DNA of 64,000 nt from Alteromonadaceae bacterium 2753L.S.0a.02 (lineage in GTDB: Bacteria > Pseudomonadota > Gammaproteobacteria > Pseudomonadales > Cellvibrionaceae): the NCBI GenBank assembly GCA_007827375.1, contig VISH01000002.1, positions 434,001-498,000 on the forward strand, read 5' to 3'. The translations under genes were made by a program, and so were the position numbers. Shown in pieces: positions 27,223 through 35,405 of this stretch. Position 1 is the first letter of the stretch. Each line of letters opens with the position of its first letter. The notes below the pieces were generated by a model. It saw only the letters and a program-made list of their open reading frames with translations, ran no database searches and was not told where the DNA came from.

Positions 27223-29271
27223 CTAGGAAAGGTTTACGGCTGGGATATGATCGCTGATGCCGCGCTTCATGCGATGTAATATCCAGATATAACTGCCGTA
27301 TAACACTGCGCTGGATATAACAATCCAACTGGCCGCATAGAAAGGATTGGTGGCGAGTTGGCTGAGGTGCCACAACAGGCTAGCGAGCCAGTAGGACAAC
27401 AACAGGCTCCAGAGTACCGAAAAACCCAACCACACGTGCCCAGCTTCCTTCTGCATAACCCCGATTGTTGCTACGCAGGGGGCGTAGAGCAGAATAAACA
27501 CGAGATAACAGAAAGCTCCCCAGGCGGACGGAAACAATTGCTGCATCGCGGTGTAGCTGCCTGGAACACTGCCAGCGACATCTTCCTGTGCAGAGCTGAT
27601 ACCGAGCGGGTCGCTGAGCGCTCCGGCAAGCCCAACAAAATTATTGGCTACGCTACTGAGTGCTTCATTGATATCAGCGACAAAATCTGGTCGACCGGCC
27701 TGCTCATCGCTTTCTTCAGGGGGCGAATAGAGCGTGTCTAGGGTGCCTACTACCACTTCCTTGGCGAACAGGCCGGTGAACAAACCGACTGTTGCAGGCC
27801 AGTTTTCTTCACCGACGCCCATGGGCGTAAAAATGGGTGTGAGTACTTTGCCGGTAGCGGAGAGTGCTGATTTTTCGGTGTCCTGGTTACCCCAGCTGCC
27901 GTCGGTTCCCAGCGAAGAAAACACTGAAAGTAACAATACGACAGCCACAATGCGTCGTCCGGCTCGCCAGATAAACGAGTAAAGCCGGTGCCAGGTTTGC
28001 GTCAGTACATTACGCAGCAGCGGTCGGTGGTAGGCGGGCATTTCTGCGATATTGGCTCCCACCAGGCCAGCAAACAGTTTACGACGCAGAATCCAAGCCG
28101 ACAGTACGGCGACGATGATACCCAGTAAATAGAGCGCAAAAATGGCATTTTGAGCTTGGCCAGGGAAGAAAGCGGTTCCCACGAAAACATAAACTGACAG
28201 TCGCGCACCACACGACATAAAAGGCGCGATGAAGATAGTTGTCAATCGCGCACTGGCTTGTCCCAAGGCTCGCGACGCCATTACCGACGGTACGTTACAG
28301 CCAAAACCGATAATAAGGGGAATGAATGCCTGGCCTGGTAAACCGATCTTTGCCATTAGCCGGTCGATCACAAACGCGGCGCGGGACAAGTACCCGGAAT
28401 CTTCCAAGAACGACATACACAGGTACAGAAAGCCAATCACTGGAATAAACGTACCCACCAACTGAATACCGCCACCGACGCCATCGGCCATTACTGCCTG
28501 GAGCCACTCCGGGGTACCGATACTGGCTAGAATCCAGCGCGTACCATCGACAAACCAGCTTCCCAAAAGGATGTCGAAAAAGTCGATAAACACCGCACCA
28601 AGGTTGACAGAAATGGTAAACAACAGGTACATCACTAACAGGAAAAACGGCAGCGCAAGTTTCGGGTGTAACAACCAGCGGTCAATTTTTTCGGTGCGGC
28701 TGCTCTCATGAACACTGCGATAGCTAGCCTCAGCAACTGCTTTAAGGTCTATTTGACTCGGGTTGAGTGCGGGAAAGCTGATCAGTGCGTTGGCGATAAT
28801 TTGTTTGAGTTCTTTGATTCCGACTCCAGTTGAGCCGACCACTCCTGCTACGGGTAACCCGGTACCCTGCGCGAGTGCTTGCAGGTCGATTTTCATCCCT
28901 TCAGCTTCCGCGCTGTCGAGCATATTGACCACCAACACAACGGGAATTTTTGTGGCCAGTAAATCAGGAAGTAATTCCAGTTGTTGAGGTAAACGAGTTG
29001 CGTCTAACACCAGCAATGCCAGCTCTGGTGTTCCACTGGCGATGTAACTGTGAGCAACCCGGGATTCGATGCCCTGAATGTCATCGTGAAAAGTGTAGAT
29101 GCCTGGTAGGTCTACAAGTAGCGTAGTTTCAGTGCCGAGGTTCAGCTGCCCATCTTTTCGCTCTACGGTTACTCCCGGCCAGTTACCAGTACGTTGCCGG
29201 GTGCCGGTAAGGCGGTTGAAAAGCGTGGTTTTTCCGCAGTTGGGGCTACCGACCAGGGCAATTTCTTTCAC
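27223..29271 (-). CDS. feoB: Ferrous iron transport protein B
   Basis: FeoB is the inner-membrane Fe(II) transporter with an N-terminal GTPase. In this 682-residue protein the G1 motif is GSPNCGKTTLFNRLTG, G3 is DLPGIYTF and G4 is VVNMLD. Membrane core motifs include GFGCNVPSVMASRALG and APFMSCGARLSVYVF in the two gate domains, and FAKEVVVGTLDTLY. Length is slightly short of E. coli FeoB (773) but complete. feoA precedes it by 27 bases in the same operon. The upstream Fur and FNR-like boxes predict expression in low iron and low oxygen. Confidence 0.95.
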   Translation of the reverse strand: MKEIALVGSPNCGKTTLFNRLTGTRQRTGNWPGVTVERKDGQLNLGTETTLLVDLPGIYTFHDDIQGIESRVAHSYIASGTPELALLVLDATRLPQQLELLPDLLATKIPVVLVVNMLDSAEAEGMKIDLQALAQGTGLPVAGVVGSTGVGIKELKQIIANALISFPALNPSQIDLKAVAEASYRSVHESSRTEKIDRWLLHPKLALPFFLLVMYLLFTISVNLGAVFIDFFDILLGSWFVDGTRWILASIGTPEWLQAVMADGVGGGIQLVGTFIPVIGFLYLCMSFLEDSGYLSRAAFVIDRLMAKIGLPGQAFIPLIIGFGCNVPSVMASRALGQASARLTTIFIAPFMSCGARLSVYVFVGTAFFPGQAQNAIFALYLLGIIVAVLSAWILRRKLFAGLVGANIAEMPAYHRPLLRNVLTQTWHRLYSFIWRAGRRIVAVVLLLSVFSSLGTDGSWGNQDTEKSALSATGKVLTPIFTPMGVGEENWPATVGLFTGLFAKEVVVGTLDTLYSPPEESDEQAGRPDFVADINEALSSVANNFVGLAGALSDPLGISSAQEDVAGSVPGSYTAMQQLFPSAWGAFCYLVFILLYAPCVATIGVMQKEAGHVWLGFSVLWSLLLSYWLASLLWHLSQLATNPFYAASWIVISSAVLYGSYIWILHRMKRGISDHIPAVNLS

Positions 29272-29298
29272 AACGTATTCCAGAGCGTGGAAGTTGAA

Positions 29299-29535
29299 TT
29301 AGGCTTCGAGTGTTACACCAATGCTGGCAGCTTCGTCGTTGCGGATTGCGAACAATGTACCGCGACATTTAATTTGCATGGGGCCAGTGCCACCACTGCG
29401 ATGTAACACTTTTACCTGCTCGCCAGGTTTTAGACCGAGCGCGCCACATTGGCGTTTCAGGGCGTGATTTTCGCCGTGCAGAAAGTTAATAGTGGCAATT
29501 TTGCCGGCGGTTAATTGGTTGAGAGTCATCGACAT
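29299..29535 (-). CDS. feoA: Ferrous iron transport protein A
   Basis: A 78-residue SH3-like FeoA, cytoplasmic partner of FeoB. Family features are LKRQCGALGLKPGEQVKVLHR and the terminal GTLFAIRNDEAASIGV. It is the first gene of feoAB; no feoC is seen. ATG codons at residues 1 and 3 are both possible starts. A Fur box and an FNR/Anr-like box lie 92-133 bases upstream. Confidence 0.94.
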   Translation of the reverse strand: MSMTLNQLTAGKIATINFLHGENHALKRQCGALGLKPGEQVKVLHRSGGTGPMQIKCRGTLFAIRNDEAASIGVTLEA

Positions 29536-29626
29536 AGTCGTATTTACTACCTGTGTAGGGTTTGTCTGGTGTCTAGTGGATCGATCACTCAGATTGCTAA
29601 CTTCATGCCGATATTATCAGCTAGTT

Positions 29627-29645
29627 AATAATAATTCTTATTATC
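29627..29645 (-). promoter_or_regulatory. Fur box upstream of feoAB
   Basis: On the minus strand the 19 bases GATAATAAGAATTATTATT match the classical Fur consensus at 15 of 19 positions, counted by hand. It lies 92 bases upstream of feoA, consistent with iron repression of the operon. Confidence 0.8.
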
Positions 29646-29654
29646 GGTTGTTTA

Positions 29655-29668
29655 TTGACGCCTATCAA
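29655..29668 (-). promoter_or_regulatory. FNR/Anr-type box upstream of feoAB
   Basis: TTGAC-GCCT-ATCAA differs from the FNR consensus TTGAT-N4-ATCAA at one position. It lies just upstream of the Fur box, the arrangement expected for anaerobic activation of feo. Confidence 0.7.
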
Positions 29669-30127
29669 GTGTGTTGCGAATAAATCGCAATTAGAATACA
29701 AACTAACCGTCGTACAAAACCTCATTTCGGTGCAGATTTTTGGAGCTGCCTCGATTTTGTGCGCATTATTCTGCCACACGATTTGTAGGGTTTACGCCAA
29801 ATTGGAGGGTATAAGAAAAAAATTCACATAATTGTCATGCTTTAGTTCACATTTATTGAGTAAGTGTTCACTCATTCTGTGAGCCAGTACTTATAAGGTG
29901 TTAATCCACAATGGCGGAAAACTCGGTATTGCGTAAACTTTAGTGTGAACGACAATTTTGATTTAGGTCTTTGCCATTTGGCACCTAAATGGGTATAAAA
30001 CGTGCTCTTTCGATGCGTGCCGGGAATATCGGGTTCTAGATGCAGTTACTGGCAGGAAAGATGGCCCATCACCTGGGTGAATAACAACCATAAACAATCG
30101 ATAACATAGAGCGCAGAGGAAGTATTG
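29669..30127. other. Gene-poor region between feo promoter and small ORF
   Basis: No gene is supported here. Two structured sites stand out: a partly palindromic sequence with arms TGAGT and ACTCA at 29857-29874, which looks like a TetR-type operator, and a hairpin at 29962-29989 (TTTAGGT with ACCTAAA, inner GCC with GGC). Both may control the small gene starting at 30128. Confidence 0.45.
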
Positions 30128-30274
30128 ATGAAGACAGATGTATTGACTCTAGCCGCAGTAATTTTTGTAGTAGGACTCATTGCCAGCGGGTTGGGGGTGT
30201 TCGGCGGATCTGAAGCCGAAGCAGAAGACTTACCACCAGCTGAATTGCATCAGGGAATTGTGGTCGAGCGCTAA
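30128..30274 (+). CDS. Small membrane protein, 48 residues
   Basis: ATG 30128 is preceded by AGAGGA at suitable spacing and opens a 48-codon frame to TAA at 30274. The product begins MKTDVLTLAAVIFVVGLI, one hydrophobic helix ending ASGLGVFGG, followed by a short acidic tail with SEAEAEDLPPAEL. This fits a small inner-membrane protein with one helix. Support is the ribosome site, the clean membrane topology and its place in an otherwise empty 940-base region. Alternatively it is the remnant of something longer. No family is recognised. Confidence 0.55.
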   Translation: MKTDVLTLAAVIFVVGLIASGLGVFGGSEAEAEDLPPAELHQGIVVER

Positions 30275-30386
30275 CTCGTCACAATTTGCAAGCGCGAAAT
30301 TTGCGTATCAAATTCTAAGGAGCGGAACCGTTGCTCTGATCTCCGGGGGGATGGTCAGTGGCATTGCACAACCCTTAATTGTTCGG

Positions 30387-30407
30387 TTGCTAAACATAAG
30401 TTAGCAA
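30387..30407. terminator. Hairpin downstream of the small membrane protein gene
   Basis: TTGCTAA at 30387-30393 and TTAGCAA at 30401-30407 form a 7-base-pair stem. There is no immediate T-run, so termination is only a guess. Confidence 0.35.
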
Positions 30408-30476
30408 ATCCGATGCAGTTAGGGGTTTTTGCGTTTAGTGGTACTGCATTCAACCAACACCTGCTGGCATTTTTGA

Positions 30477-31046
30477 TTATATGCCGAGCCATTGAGCTTC
30501 GGTGGCGATTGCGTTTAAAGGAATGTCCCAGTTGTCGCGGCTGAGCTCCGACTGTTGCTGCAGCGCATGGGCCAAACCAATGAGCGTTGGCTTGGTGGAA
30601 GGCTGCTGTAATTTGAAGCTGAAGGTACGGTCGTAAAACCCGCCTCCCATGCCGAGTCGGTTGCCCTGCGCATCAAACGCCACGAGTGGCAGCAGCACCA
30701 GGTCGAGCTGCTCTGGCTCGACGGTAGCGTATCGCTCTATAGGCTCTGGAATGCCGAAGCGATTTTCTGTCAGCGTCCCGCCTGGTGGGTATTCCCTAAA
30801 ATGCAATGTTTTTCCAGCAAGTGCTGGTAAATAGCAGTGCTTGCCGTGCCGTCTCGCATGACTGAGGATTTCATGGGGAGATATTTCGCCATCGTTCGCA
30901 ATATACAAAGCGATATGCTGAGCACGATGGTACAAAGCTTTCGCGCACACGATTTTGCCGAGCTGTATGGCGGCGCTTTTTTGCTGTTGCGGGGAAAGGG
31001 CACGTCTTGCCTTTCGGATTTCTGCGCGAAGTAAGGATTTACTCAT
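30477..31046 (-). CDS. ygfA: 5-formyltetrahydrofolate cyclo-ligase
   Basis: The enzyme converts 5-formyl-THF to 5,10-methenyl-THF using ATP. The 189-residue protein begins with LLRAEIRKARRALSPQQQ, has LYIANDGEISPHEIL in the first half, and carries the family signature PLVAFDAQGNRLGMGGGFYDRTF for ATP/phosphate binding. It lies directly downstream of the 6S RNA on the same strand, as in E. coli, where ygfA is read through from ssrS. Complete and of normal length. Confidence 0.94.
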   Translation of the reverse strand: MSKSLLRAEIRKARRALSPQQQKSAAIQLGKIVCAKALYHRAQHIALYIANDGEISPHEILSHARRHGKHCYLPALAGKTLHFREYPPGGTLTENRFGIPEPIERYATVEPEQLDLVLLPLVAFDAQGNRLGMGGGFYDRTFSFKLQQPSTKPTLIGLAHALQQQSELSRDNWDIPLNAIATEAQWLGI

Positions 31047-31051
31047 TAAAA

Positions 31052-31232
31052 ATAGAAAGCCCCGGGAATGCCGCTGCTGACCTTACCTTGAACCCGATGG
31101 TTCAAGGGGGAGGGAACTGCCATGCATTAGGCTTTCCGTCTCGCGGACATGCACACCAACACGATCGAGTAGCCTCCGGTATAACATTTATCGGCTCAGG
31201 GATTCAGCCAACTGGCGTACACCCCAGGAGTG
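31052..31232 (-). ncRNA. ssrS: 6S RNA
   Basis: The minus strand between zapA and ygfA carries the 6S hallmarks: a 5' part containing CCCTGAGCCGATA, a 3' part with CCTTGAACC...GGGTTCAAGG, and complementary ends (CTCCTGGGG at the 5' side, CCCGGGG at the 3' side) closing a long hairpin with a central bulge. The length of about 180 matches. A -10-like TATACT lies at 31239-31244, seven bases before the proposed 5' end. 6S RNA mimics an open promoter and sequesters sigma70 RNA polymerase in stationary phase. Ends are approximate. Confidence 0.92.
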
Positions 31233-31452
31233 ATAAAAAGTATATCACTGGAAAATTCCCATACCAGTCTTGACATTTTTAGATTGCGAAACTTTGGGAG
31301 CTTTGGAAAATGAAAATATTTTTCTCGTCGCTACGAAGTACCACCCGCAAGCCCGGAGTTTACTGGGATAAATGGGGAGCAGACTACGGAACGGACGCCG
31401 CAACGAGCAAAGTAGCTAATTTTTCTAAGGTAACCTGGGCGTTTCAGATGGC
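31233..31452. other. Spacer between 6S RNA and zapA
   Basis: It holds the 6S promoter (TATACT at 31239-31244 on the minus strand). Nothing else is recognisable. Confidence 0.5.
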
Positions 31453-31734
31453 TTATTGTAATGCCCGATCGAGTTTGCCAAGTAAACGCTGTAGGCTTTC
31501 ATCGTTGTTTTGTTGAGCGCTGCCTTGGGCCTTTTGGAGTTCGTAGCAGAGATTCAGAGCCGTCATGATGGCAATACGTTCCAGGCCAATGACGTTGCCC
31601 GAACTGCGAATGGCGCGCATGCGCGCGTCTAACTCTTTGGCGGCGAAGTGCAGCGCATCACGCTCGTCGGGGGGGCAGGCGATTTGGTAGTCTTTATCGA
31701 GAATGTTCACTGTCACTGTTTGTTGCTCACTCAT
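31453..31734 (-). CDS. zapA: Cell division protein ZapA
   Basis: ZapA bundles FtsZ filaments at the Z-ring. The 93-residue protein starts with TVTVNILDKDYQIACPPDERDAL, the N-terminal domain of the family, followed by the conserved helix beginning AAKELDARMRAIR and a C-terminal coiled coil with IMTALNLCYELQ. The gene order with 6S RNA and ygfA downstream is the classical gammaproteobacterial one. A second coiled-coil protein gene lies immediately upstream, 28 bases away. Confidence 0.94.
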   Translation of the reverse strand: MSEQQTVTVNILDKDYQIACPPDERDALHFAAKELDARMRAIRSSGNVIGLERIAIMTALNLCYELQKAQGSAQQNNDESLQRLLGKLDRALQ

Positions 31735-31762
31735 GGTGGTCTCTCCGTTCGTGTACCGGGGG

Positions 31763-31966
31763 CTACACTTCCAGATTTTTAAGGCGCGATATCATCGCTT
31801 CAACGCGGCTGCGGGCCAGTTCATTTTTTTCGATCAGGCGTGCCCGCTCCTGTTTCCAGTCGCCTAATTCGGCGCGCAGGTTGGCGTTTTCCTGTTCGAG
31901 GTGGCTACACAGGCTGATAAGCTGATCCAGCTTGTGTTCAACCTCGTTGATAAGTTTATCGGTCAT
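31763..31966 (-). CDS. ZapB-like coiled-coil protein (TIGR02449-type)
   Basis: A 67-residue, wholly helical protein with heptad pattern: EVEHKLDQLISLCSHLEQEN, then LRAELGDWKQERARL and VEAMISRLKNLEV. Small proteins of this type are regularly encoded next to zapA in gammaproteobacteria and are presumed division-associated. No experimental role is known to me. It is probably co-transcribed with zapA, which starts 28 bases downstream. It diverges from the ygfB-pepP-ubiH-ubiI operon. Confidence 0.85.
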   Translation of the reverse strand: MTDKLINEVEHKLDQLISLCSHLEQENANLRAELGDWKQERARLIEKNELARSRVEAMISRLKNLEV

Positions 31967-32132
31967 GTTTCGCGACAGTTCAGAGTGTTGGATATAATGG
32001 CAATCTCACGCCATTAGCGCCAAATGTTAATGTTAATTCTAGAAAAGTATAGTGATTTCTCACCATTGGCGGGATGAACCGCCCCACAGGCTGAGATACA
32101 CTTAAACAAAACCCGCGAAACAGACGTAATTC

Positions 32133-32735
32133 ATGACAGATCTCTACGATTTCCACTTTATTAACGACCAGTTGTTTAACCTCGGCAGTGTCAATTCTGC
32201 CGCCGAGCTGCAGGGCGTGTTGTGCGGTCGGTTGTGCGCCGGAGAGTCGCTAAGCGATGCGGCCTGGCTAAAAGCCGCGCTCGAATACACCGATCTAGGT
32301 CATCTCTCTCAGCGTGAAGATGTCGAAGCGCTGTTCAGCCTACTGTTGGCGCGAACACAAGAGTTACTGGCCGATCACCAATACGCCTTCCAGCTGCTGT
32401 TACCAAACGATGCAACCAGCCTTTCACACCGCACTCAGGAGTTGGGTGCTTGGTGCGAGGGGTTTTTACACGGCTTGGGTCAGGCAATTGGCAAGTCGGG
32501 GCTATCTCCGCAGCAGGGTATTTCCAAAGAGGTGAGCGGTGCGTTGAAAGACATGGCACAAATTTCTCAAGCTGGCGTCGATGGCGACGTTGAGCTGGAT
32601 GAAGACGAAAACGAAGCTTATTGGGTAGAGTTGGTAGAGTATGTAAAAGTGGCGGTGTTAACGATTTACAGTGATATCGCCTTGGAACGTGCAGCGCCGC
32701 TAAATCCTTCTGATGATTCCAATACCTTACATTGA
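32133..32735 (+). CDS. ygfB: YecA/YgfB family (UPF0149) protein
   Basis: The 200-residue, acidic, helical protein carries family features: SAAELQGVLCGRLCAGE in the first third, CEGFLHGLG in the middle, and EDENEAYWVELVEYVKVAVLTIY near the end. In many gammaproteobacteria ygfB precedes pepP, ubiH and ubiI, exactly as here, with 10 bases to pepP. In Pseudomonas YgfB has been linked to regulation of antibiotic resistance; its role here is unknown. Confidence 0.9.
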   Translation: MTDLYDFHFINDQLFNLGSVNSAAELQGVLCGRLCAGESLSDAAWLKAALEYTDLGHLSQREDVEALFSLLLARTQELLADHQYAFQLLLPNDATSLSHRTQELGAWCEGFLHGLGQAIGKSGLSPQQGISKEVSGALKDMAQISQAGVDGDVELDEDENEAYWVELVEYVKVAVLTIYSDIALERAAPLNPSDDSNTLH

Positions 32736-32745
32736 GCAGTGATCT

Positions 32746-34077
32746 ATGGGCATAACGAAACAGGAATTTGCGCGTCGTCGTAAAGCTTTAATGGCTCTCA
32801 TGGAGCCTAACAGTATTGCTATTTTACCGTCGGCCAAAGAGAAAATTCGCTCTCGCGATACTGATTACCCGTTCCGCCAAGATAACGATTTTTATTATCT
32901 CACAGGTTTTGACGAACCCAATGCGGTGCTCGTTTTAGTGCCCGACCGTGAACACGGAGAGTATGTGTTGTTTTGTCGCGATCGTGATCCTGAAAAAGAA
33001 ATTTGGGATGGCTATCGCGCAGGGCCCGAAGGCGCCTGCAAACAGTACGGTGCCGACGACGCGTTTCCCATCGACGACATCGATGAAATTTTGCCCGGCC
33101 TGCTAGAAGGTAGAGAGCGCGTTTATTACGCGATGGGAAAGGATGCTGACTTCGACAGACATGTTATGGAATGGGTAAATCGTATTCGTGCTCAGGTTCG
33201 CGCCGGTGCAATTCCGCCTGGCGAATTTCTCGATCTCGATCACTTCCTGCATGATATGCGTTTATTTAAAAGCGCGGCGGAAATCAGATTGATGGAAAAA
33301 GCGGCGGAAATTTCAGCTGCGGCTCACGTACAGGCGATGCAAACCTGCGCGCCTGGGCGATTTGAGTTTGAGTTGGAAGCGGAAATTCAATACGTCTGTT
33401 CACTGCAGGGCGGACGTCGCCCTGCGTATAATACTATTGTGGGCGGCGGTAAAAATGCCTGCGTATTGCATTATGTCGAAAATAACGAAAAATTGAAAAG
33501 CGGTGATCTGGTATTAATCGATGCCGGCTGTGAGTACGAGTATTATGCATCGGACATCACACGTACTTTTCCTGTTAGCGGCAAATTTAACGCAGAGCAA
33601 AAAGCAATTTATGAGGTGGTGCTCAGTGCGCAACAGGCCGCACTGGATAAAATTGTACCTGGCAACCACTGGAATGAACCCCACGATGCTTCGGTGCGAG
33701 CGATTGTTGATGGCTTGCTCGAGTTGGGTTTATTAAAAGGTAAACCCGATAAAATAATCGAAAAGGAAACTTACAAAGCATTTTATATGCATCGCATAGG
33801 GCATTGGCTGGGAATGGATGTGCACGATGTTGGCGATTACAAAGTCGGGGACGAATGGCGAGTACTCGAGCCCGGTATGGTGATGACGGTTGAGCCGGGC
33901 ATTTATATCTCGCCGGACGATAAAAAAGTCCCGGCCAAATGGCGCGGCATTGGTATTCGAATCGAAGACGATGTGTTGCTTACCAAAGACGGTCACCGCG
34001 TGCTCACCAGTGGTGTGCCCAAAAGCGTTGCTGAGATTGAGAAATTAATGCGTGCCCGAAAACGTAAAGCTGCATAA
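32746..34077 (+). CDS. pepP: Xaa-Pro aminopeptidase
   Basis: PepP removes N-terminal residues preceding proline. The 443-residue protein has an N-terminal creatinase-like domain (about 1-170) and a pita-bread metalloprotease domain. Dimetal ligands lie in VLIDAGCEYEYYASDITRTF (two Asp), HRIGHWLGMDVHDVG (His), MVMTVEPGIYI (Glu) and GIGIRIEDDVLLT (Glu). It is cytoplasmic. It is the second gene of the ygfB-pepP-ubiH-ubiI operon, with 32 bases to ubiH. Confidence 0.95.
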   Translation: MGITKQEFARRRKALMALMEPNSIAILPSAKEKIRSRDTDYPFRQDNDFYYLTGFDEPNAVLVLVPDREHGEYVLFCRDRDPEKEIWDGYRAGPEGACKQYGADDAFPIDDIDEILPGLLEGRERVYYAMGKDADFDRHVMEWVNRIRAQVRAGAIPPGEFLDLDHFLHDMRLFKSAAEIRLMEKAAEISAAAHVQAMQTCAPGRFEFELEAEIQYVCSLQGGRRPAYNTIVGGGKNACVLHYVENNEKLKSGDLVLIDAGCEYEYYASDITRTFPVSGKFNAEQKAIYEVVLSAQQAALDKIVPGNHWNEPHDASVRAIVDGLLELGLLKGKPDKIIEKETYKAFYMHRIGHWLGMDVHDVGDYKVGDEWRVLEPGMVMTVEPGIYISPDDKKVPAKWRGIGIRIEDDVLLTKDGHRVLTSGVPKSVAEIEKLMRARKRKAA

Positions 34078-34109
34078 ATCCCCGCGGGTCAGCGAATATT
34101 TAATACTTG

Positions 34110-35375
34110 ATGGTTACAACTGAACACAAGGAATCATTCGACATTACCGTTGTCGGCGGCGGTATGGTGGGGCTTGCTCAAGCGTTGCTGTTAGCGCATC
34201 AATTGCCCAACACCCGTATTGCTGTTATCGAAAATTTTGCCTTGAATGTCGATACCCCCCTGCAACCCAGTTTCGATGGACGCGCGACTGCGTTGTCGGC
34301 GTCGAGCGTGGAGCTCCTGGAACTTTTGGCTGTGTGGCCGAGTCTGCAGCACTATGCACAAGCGATTCGCCACGTGCATGTGAGCGATCGTGGCCATGTG
34401 GGTAAAGCTGAATACAGTGACGCGGAAAACGGCGATATGCCCTTGGGTTATGTGGTGGACAACACGGCTTTTGGGCAGCAGCTTCTAAATGCATGTGCGA
34501 AAAACGTAAGCATAACCACTTTCGCTCCGGCACAGGTGACATCGGTAGTGCCTGTTGCAACGGGAATGCGCGTGGACGTTGTTACCGCAGATACACAGTG
34601 TGTTATTAGCAGCTCCCTGGTGGTAATCGCCGATGGTGTCGATTCGGCGTTACGGCATAAGCTGGGCGTGGGAACGCGCGTTCATGATTATCAGCAGGTG
34701 GCGGTGATTGCCAATGTCGCCTTTTCGGAGCCTCATTGCGGCAGCGCCTTCGAGCGTTTTACCGATGAAGGGCCGTTGGCGGTTTTGCCGATGCTCAATG
34801 CTGAAAACAAACGACAAACTTCTAATCGAACAGCGGTAGTGTGGACTCGCCCGAAAGCAGCGTTAGACGAAACTCTTGCCTGGAGCGATGGCGAATTTTT
34901 AGCGCAATTACAACGGCGTTTTGGCTATCGTCTCGGTGCGTGTTTACGAGTTGGCGAACGAAACTTCTACGAACTTAAAATGGTTTTTGCATGCGAGCAA
35001 GTTCGTCGCGGAATTGTGTTTATGGGAAATGCTGCGCATTTTTTACACCCGGTTGCCGGGCAGGGGTTTAACCTCGCAGTGCGAGATTGTGCGCAACTTT
35101 CGGCGGTGCTTGCGGAGGCAAACGAGCGAGGTGAAGCGCTGGGTTCACTGCCCGTATTACAGCGCTATCTGGAAGCCCAGCAAACCGATCAGGCGATCAC
35201 CTCGCAACTGAGCCATAATTTCATTCGAGTCTTTGCAAGCAGCCATCCAGCGGTGCAACTTGGGCGCAATATGGGTCTTCTGAGTATGGCGTTGTTTGGA
35301 GGTTTAAAACAACAGCTGTTTGGTCAGATGATGGGTAAAGCCCTGCCTCGAGCCGCACTAAAGCGTCCTCAGTAA
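34110..35375 (+). CDS. ubiH: 2-octaprenyl-6-methoxyphenol hydroxylase type FAD monooxygenase
   Basis: UbiH hydroxylates the ubiquinone ring. ATG 34110, directly after an in-frame TTG, gives 421 residues. The Rossmann motif is DITVVGGGMVGLAQALLLA. The family DG motif is VVIADGVDSALRHKLG, and the second FAD motif is FMGNAAHFLHPVAGQGFNLA. Operon position after pepP and before the paralogous ubiI supports UbiH. The two paralogues could be swapped in name, since they differ mainly in ring position specificity. Confidence 0.9.
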   Translation: MVTTEHKESFDITVVGGGMVGLAQALLLAHQLPNTRIAVIENFALNVDTPLQPSFDGRATALSASSVELLELLAVWPSLQHYAQAIRHVHVSDRGHVGKAEYSDAENGDMPLGYVVDNTAFGQQLLNACAKNVSITTFAPAQVTSVVPVATGMRVDVVTADTQCVISSSLVVIADGVDSALRHKLGVGTRVHDYQQVAVIANVAFSEPHCGSAFERFTDEGPLAVLPMLNAENKRQTSNRTAVVWTRPKAALDETLAWSDGEFLAQLQRRFGYRLGACLRVGERNFYELKMVFACEQVRRGIVFMGNAAHFLHPVAGQGFNLAVRDCAQLSAVLAEANERGEALGSLPVLQRYLEAQQTDQAITSQLSHNFIRVFASSHPAVQLGRNMGLLSMALFGGLKQQLFGQMMGKALPRAALKRPQ

Positions 35376-35405
35376 GTCGCTGTGCCCAATAAAACAGGAA
35401 CAACA

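Noticed and set aside
29911..29945. Ten-codon frame after a possible operator, considered as a leader peptide
   Set aside because: No ribosome site, no regulatory codon run and no downstream attenuator for it to control.
30281..30340. Possible tRNA-like or riboswitch structure after the 48-residue peptide gene
   Set aside because: A short GAGC/GCTC stem can be drawn, but no cloverleaf, T-loop or aptamer core is present.
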